From JAGQWW01 sp041392845 (GTDB lineage: Bacteria; Bacteroidota; Bacteroidia; Chitinophagales; Saprospiraceae): a DNA stretch of 64,000 bases. Both the position numbers and the translations under genes were made by a program. Position 1 is the stretch's first letter. Every line of letters starts with the position of its first letter. This document shows positions 60,682-64,000 of this stretch, piece by piece. The notes under the pieces were generated by a model. That model saw nothing but the letters and a program-made list of their open reading frames with translations, did not search any database and was not told where the DNA came from. The stretch spans positions 62,001 through 126,000 of the forward strand of contig JAWKLG010000006.1 of assembly GCA_041392845.1 (NCBI GenBank), in the 5' to 3' direction.

Positions 60682-62370
60682 ATGAAAATGAAAATTACTC
60701 TTGTCCTTTTTTTACAGTTTACCTTCTTTTTTTCTTCCTATTGTCAATCGGATAGTTTAATTGCAAGCCTCAGATATCGCTATCAAGGCAATGAAGAACT
60801 TAAAAAATATGGTGACGACTTTCTGGTCGCCGGCACAAATGGCTATTGTGTAAATCCATTTATAAGTAGATGGGATTTAGATTTGAAAAGGAAATGGTCA
60901 TGGGATGGCCAGCCGGGCTATTCCGTTGTTAGACTTCTGGAAATCTTACCGGATAGCAGTATTTTATTCGCCTATCTATCCTGTTGTGGCGAAATTCCTG
61001 AACCAAATTCCGGTGTAGAGGCTGTCAAATTGAATCCGGATGGAACAGAATACGCTCATACCTCATTTGTATATCCTTATGGAAGTGCATCGTATGGAAT
61101 GTTGGAAGATTCAATTTTCCTGGTAGGAACCATAGATTCAATTTGGCGAATGAATACTGACCTTGAAGTCTTGGAGCGAATCAAATATCCGATAGAATTT
61201 AAGTCGATTTTTACACTCCGTGAAAAAAGCCAAATTGGTCTCGTGTTCAGGTCTCAAATCAGGTTTTACGATGGAAATTTTGACTCCTTGTTTAGTGTTC
61301 CTTTGCTGTCTGGTTTTGAGTTGACCACATCAACTGATAATGTGTTTTTGTATGATTCAACTTCCATTTATCAACTTGATTTTGATAACCAGGCTTTTGA
61401 GCTTTTTTATGAAGATTCAAATATAAAAATAGAATCAGTCTACCAGGAAGAAGAGAATTTGATAATCGCAGCAAGAGAAATGGGAGGCGATAAATCCATA
61501 TTTAAATTAAACCTTAATGATAAATCACTTTCTACGGTAGGTAAAATATCCAATCCCTTAATTGAATGGAATGGGATCTTAGATTTTGATACTTTAAAAA
61601 TATTTACCGGATTTCATCACTCACCGGAATTGACCGATCACCATATTGATGCAGATGTCCCATTTATATTAAAATCAAACGAAAGTGAAATCATTCCTAT
61701 TCATAACGCCTCAGTACAAGAAGTTAACTTTTTAGATTTTCCTGTTTTACGTTTGGAGGGAATGGTTGGGAATACCGGAATTTATAGGCCGGTTTTCTCG
61801 GGTGACCATCGCATAGAAGTGGTGATTCAAAATTTTGGACAGGATACTTTGCGAAGTTTTGAGTTAGCCAATCAAGGTATGTCTTTGATTTATTGTGGAG
61901 ATGCGAGAATCGTAAAATACTATGAAAGTTTAAGTGTTCCGCCAGGTGAAATATTCATAGATACTATTTTGTGGAGACCTGATTATGAATATGATTTCCA
62001 ACCTGGAAATATTCCAAGTTTTGAGTTTTGCTTTTTGACCTTTTTGCCCAATGGCTATTTTGATAATAATCATACCGATGATGGATTTTGTGCAGAAGCA
62101 GATTATATCGTTTCAACCAAGGAACCTGACATCAGTCATCATTTTACCATCAGTCCCAATCCGGTCTCAGATCATTTTACCCTTCAATTTGATGGGAACA
62201 AACCTTTGGAAGTAGAACTGCTTAACTCCCTTGGACAAGTTATTCATCGAGAAAAAGTACAATCAAGTTCCCAATGGCAATGGAATCGTAAAAACGAACC
62301 GTCCGGGATGTATTTTTTACATGTAAAATCTGAAGAGGGTAGAGGAGTGAAGACAATAATTTTTGAATAA
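60682..62370 (+). CDS. T9SS-secreted protein of unknown function
   Basis: 562 aa; signal peptide 1-21 (SSYCQ). Residues 22-340 show strand-rich repeats with alternating D/N-x-D and aromatic residues, suggesting a beta-propeller (RWDLDLKRKWSWDG, AVKLNPDGTEYAHTSF). A beta-sandwich follows (about 365-470) with EVVIQNFGQDTLRSFELANQG. The T9SS type A sorting domain begins near 485 (FTISPNPVSDHFTLQF). It is 16 bp before a paralogue with the same layout, forming a two-gene unit. Confidence 0.82.
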   Translation: MKMKITLVLFLQFTFFFSSYCQSDSLIASLRYRYQGNEELKKYGDDFLVAGTNGYCVNPFISRWDLDLKRKWSWDGQPGYSVVRLLEILPDSSILFAYLSCCGEIPEPNSGVEAVKLNPDGTEYAHTSFVYPYGSASYGMLEDSIFLVGTIDSIWRMNTDLEVLERIKYPIEFKSIFTLREKSQIGLVFRSQIRFYDGNFDSLFSVPLLSGFELTTSTDNVFLYDSTSIYQLDFDNQAFELFYEDSNIKIESVYQEEENLIIAAREMGGDKSIFKLNLNDKSLSTVGKISNPLIEWNGILDFDTLKIFTGFHHSPELTDHHIDADVPFILKSNESEIIPIHNASVQEVNFLDFPVLRLEGMVGNTGIYRPVFSGDHRIEVVIQNFGQDTLRSFELANQGMSLIYCGDARIVKYYESLSVPPGEIFIDTILWRPDYEYDFQPGNIPSFEFCFLTFLPNGYFDNNHTDDGFCAEADYIVSTKEPDISHHFTISPNPVSDHFTLQFDGNKPLEVELLNSLGQVIHREKVQSSSQWQWNRKNEPSGMYFLHVKSEEGRGVKTIIFE

Positions 62371-62386
62371 ACTAAAACAAGCTATT

Positions 62387-64000
62387 ATGAAATGGAATTT
62401 TTTAATCCTTGTCATTTTTGCATTAAGTGTTTCCAAACTCAATGCTCAGGTGGAGGCGTTGGAATATTATTTTCCAAGCTTTCCCGGTGTTGAAACAGCC
62501 ATCATTGTTGATAATAAAATCATTGTAGGGGGTACATATCAGGAATGTGCAGTCCCAGTGGTAAGGGCCTATGATTTTTCAGGAAAGTTGATTTGGTTTG
62601 AAGGTTTTGCCTCTGCAAGAGGAGGGGTTGGTCATGTAATGTTGGATGCAGACAGTAATCTGATTGTTGTTTATGGTTCCTTTAGAGAAACCGATCATCC
62701 TACTAATTTGGATCGAATAGTTGCTGCAAAACTGGACCTGGATGGTAACTTTATTAAAGAGTTAAGATTTCGTGGCGATACTGAGGTCGCCGGCGTGGCC
62801 ATACTTAAGGATTCAACCATTTCCGTGATGGAAAAAGATACCCTTTTTTCCATGACCCCGGATTTGAATCCCCGATATAAAAAGTTTATTCAAAAAGATA
62901 TCAGAAAATGTGAATGGATTCCTGAAAAGGAACAAATGCTGGTTCAATCTTTCAACAAACCGGATTTAATTGCCAGATCCTTAACAGGTGACAGCCTGTC
63001 AACGATTCCTCTTGAAACCAATGCCTATTATGGAACCAATCAAAGTGATTTGTATTCCATTTTTGATAATAATTTAAGAAAATGGGATTTTGATTCCTTG
63101 ACCTGGGAGAACCTCGCAATGCTAGATTTTACAAGTATTAAAAGTGTAGACATTCGGGAAAACCACATTGTTATCATAGGAAAGCGGCAAGATACCAAGC
63201 TCGTAATGAAGTTTGATTTGCAGGCAGAAACCTTAAGCGAAGAGTTGAGAACGGAGGATCCATTTATCGATTGGGATTTATTTCTGGATGGCGATTCCAT
63301 CAATTTTTGTTTTGGTCAAAATTCAGAACCCAATTATGATCAACAACCGGATTATGCCTTGCCGTTTTTTAGCAGACTGGATAAAAATGAAGTTGATTTA
63401 AATTCAAATACCGATTTGCAGGTTTCCGGTTATTTCTATACAAATACTGTCAAGCTTAAGGTAGCAGCAACAGCGGGAAATACCATTTATTACGATTGGT
63501 TGAATCCTGATGAAGTACAGGTAGGAGTTACCATTTTAAATAGTGGACAAGATACTGTATATGGTTTTTTTATTATTAGCGACCGATATTGGAAGGTGCT
63601 TTGCCAGGATAATCGAAATGAACTAAAAGTGGATACTTCGCTTGCTCCGGGAGAAACTTATACAGCGTATTTTGATTGGTATCCTTACGGGCAATTGGTA
63701 CAGGTAGGCAATCAATTACCTTCCCAATTTGATATTTGTTATTTCCCTTTCAGTCGGAATGATTTTGATAACAACAGGGAAAATGACAGAATCTGCGAAG
63801 TCATTCCTTATGACATTTTGGTAAGTACAAATAATCCGAATCCTGAAAACCAATTTTCCATTTCACCCAATCCGGTTGAAGATGAATTTTTATTAGAACA
63901 GGATTTTGCCGGTTCTTTTGATGTATCCATATTCAACCAGACTGGTCAAATGGTTTTTTATAAAAAAGACATACAAGGCCAACAGTACCGATGGCAAAGA
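62387..64000 (+). CDS. T9SS-secreted protein, paralogue of the preceding gene (3' end outside the window)
   Basis: An open frame runs from the ATG at 62387 to the last base of the window (538 codons). The signal peptide is MKWNFLILVIFALSVSKLNAQ. The layout matches the preceding protein: a propeller-like part (AYDFSGKLIWFEGFAS, AKLDLDGNFIKELRF), a beta-sandwich with VGVTILNSGQDTVYGFF, and the start of a T9SS sorting domain (FSISPNPVEDEFLLEQDF). Only the end of the sorting domain is missing. The gene is probably cotranscribed with the preceding one. Confidence 0.85.
   Translation, partial: MKWNFLILVIFALSVSKLNAQVEALEYYFPSFPGVETAIIVDNKIIVGGTYQECAVPVVRAYDFSGKLIWFEGFASARGGVGHVMLDADSNLIVVYGSFRETDHPTNLDRIVAAKLDLDGNFIKELRFRGDTEVAGVAILKDSTISVMEKDTLFSMTPDLNPRYKKFIQKDIRKCEWIPEKEQMLVQSFNKPDLIARSLTGDSLSTIPLETNAYYGTNQSDLYSIFDNNLRKWDFDSLTWENLAMLDFTSIKSVDIRENHIVIIGKRQDTKLVMKFDLQAETLSEELRTEDPFIDWDLFLDGDSINFCFGQNSEPNYDQQPDYALPFFSRLDKNEVDLNSNTDLQVSGYFYTNTVKLKVAATAGNTIYYDWLNPDEVQVGVTILNSGQDTVYGFFIISDRYWKVLCQDNRNELKVDTSLAPGETYTAYFDWYPYGQLVQVGNQLPSQFDICYFPFSRNDFDNNRENDRICEVIPYDILVSTNNPNPENQFSISPNPVEDEFLLEQDFAGSFDVSIFNQTGQMVFYKKDIQGQQYRWQR

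Overview
The window looks like chromosome of a free-living member of the Bacteroidota, most probably Saprospiraceae (Saprospirales). The reasons are: at least eight secreted proteins end in a type IX secretion (T9SS) C-terminal sorting domain (xPNPf ... Gr/qvv ... G.Y.y.l motif), two of them giant and built from HYR-like, CUB-like, P-domain, dockerin-like and cohesin-like modules; promoter-like boxes fit the Bacteroidota TAnnTTTG type; upstream regions are A-rich without clear Shine-Dalgarno sites; and there is a set of families typical of the phylum (DUF2723, LytS/LytTR, GH2 beta-mannosidase, CarboxypepD_reg/TonB receptor). No rRNA, tRNA, CRISPR array, transposase or phage gene was seen.

Layout. 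1-4965: end of a DsbD-like thiol reductase, an M1 aminopeptidase lipoprotein, and an HTTM/VKGC-like membrane protein. 4966-17433: a long leader, a small secreted protein and two giant paralogous T9SS cargo proteins. 17600-24228: a secreted protein with a frameshift, GlgB, a HisB-N-type phosphatase, an atypical pyruvate kinase and a DinB-like protein. 24309-36081: four T9SS cargo genes on the minus strand (one beta-propeller protein with 13 BNR-like motifs, two tandem paralogues, one DUF11/CARDB-type protein). 36300-42568: MsrA, a MerR-type regulator, a PepSY-like protein, a DUF2723 glycosyltransferase-like protein and an unknown protein. 42572-49838: an orphan Pycsar-type membrane effector (DUF5706), a DUF2177 protein, a MacB/FtsX permease and LolD-like ATPase separated by an alpha-alpha-barrel protein, and a beta-mannosidase. 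50015-56938: a type II mannose-6-phosphate isomerase-like cupin, an FkbM methyltransferase, a TonB-dependent receptor, a LytS/LytTR two-component pair and a CDF transporter. 56940-64000: a TraB/GumN gene broken by two frameshifts and two tandem T9SS cargo genes, the last cut by the window end.

The most unusual signal lies between the genes. Several distinct families of seven-base tandem repeats (units such as TAAACCG, CYAGNNC, TGACGAR, RCAGCCA, CGAANNN, TTTAGAT) occupy intergenic spaces. They often overlap the stop codon of the upstream gene (MsrA, MerR, LytS; related repeats do so for the 783-aa DUF11/CARDB protein and the ABC ATPase) or end three to six bases before the next start codon (42059, 54033, 55117). 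Some form composite elements with a conserved order of parts, one pair of which shows compensatory changes in a palindrome. Three single-base frameshifts, all explicable as one-base losses, suggest either sequencing error or gene decay.
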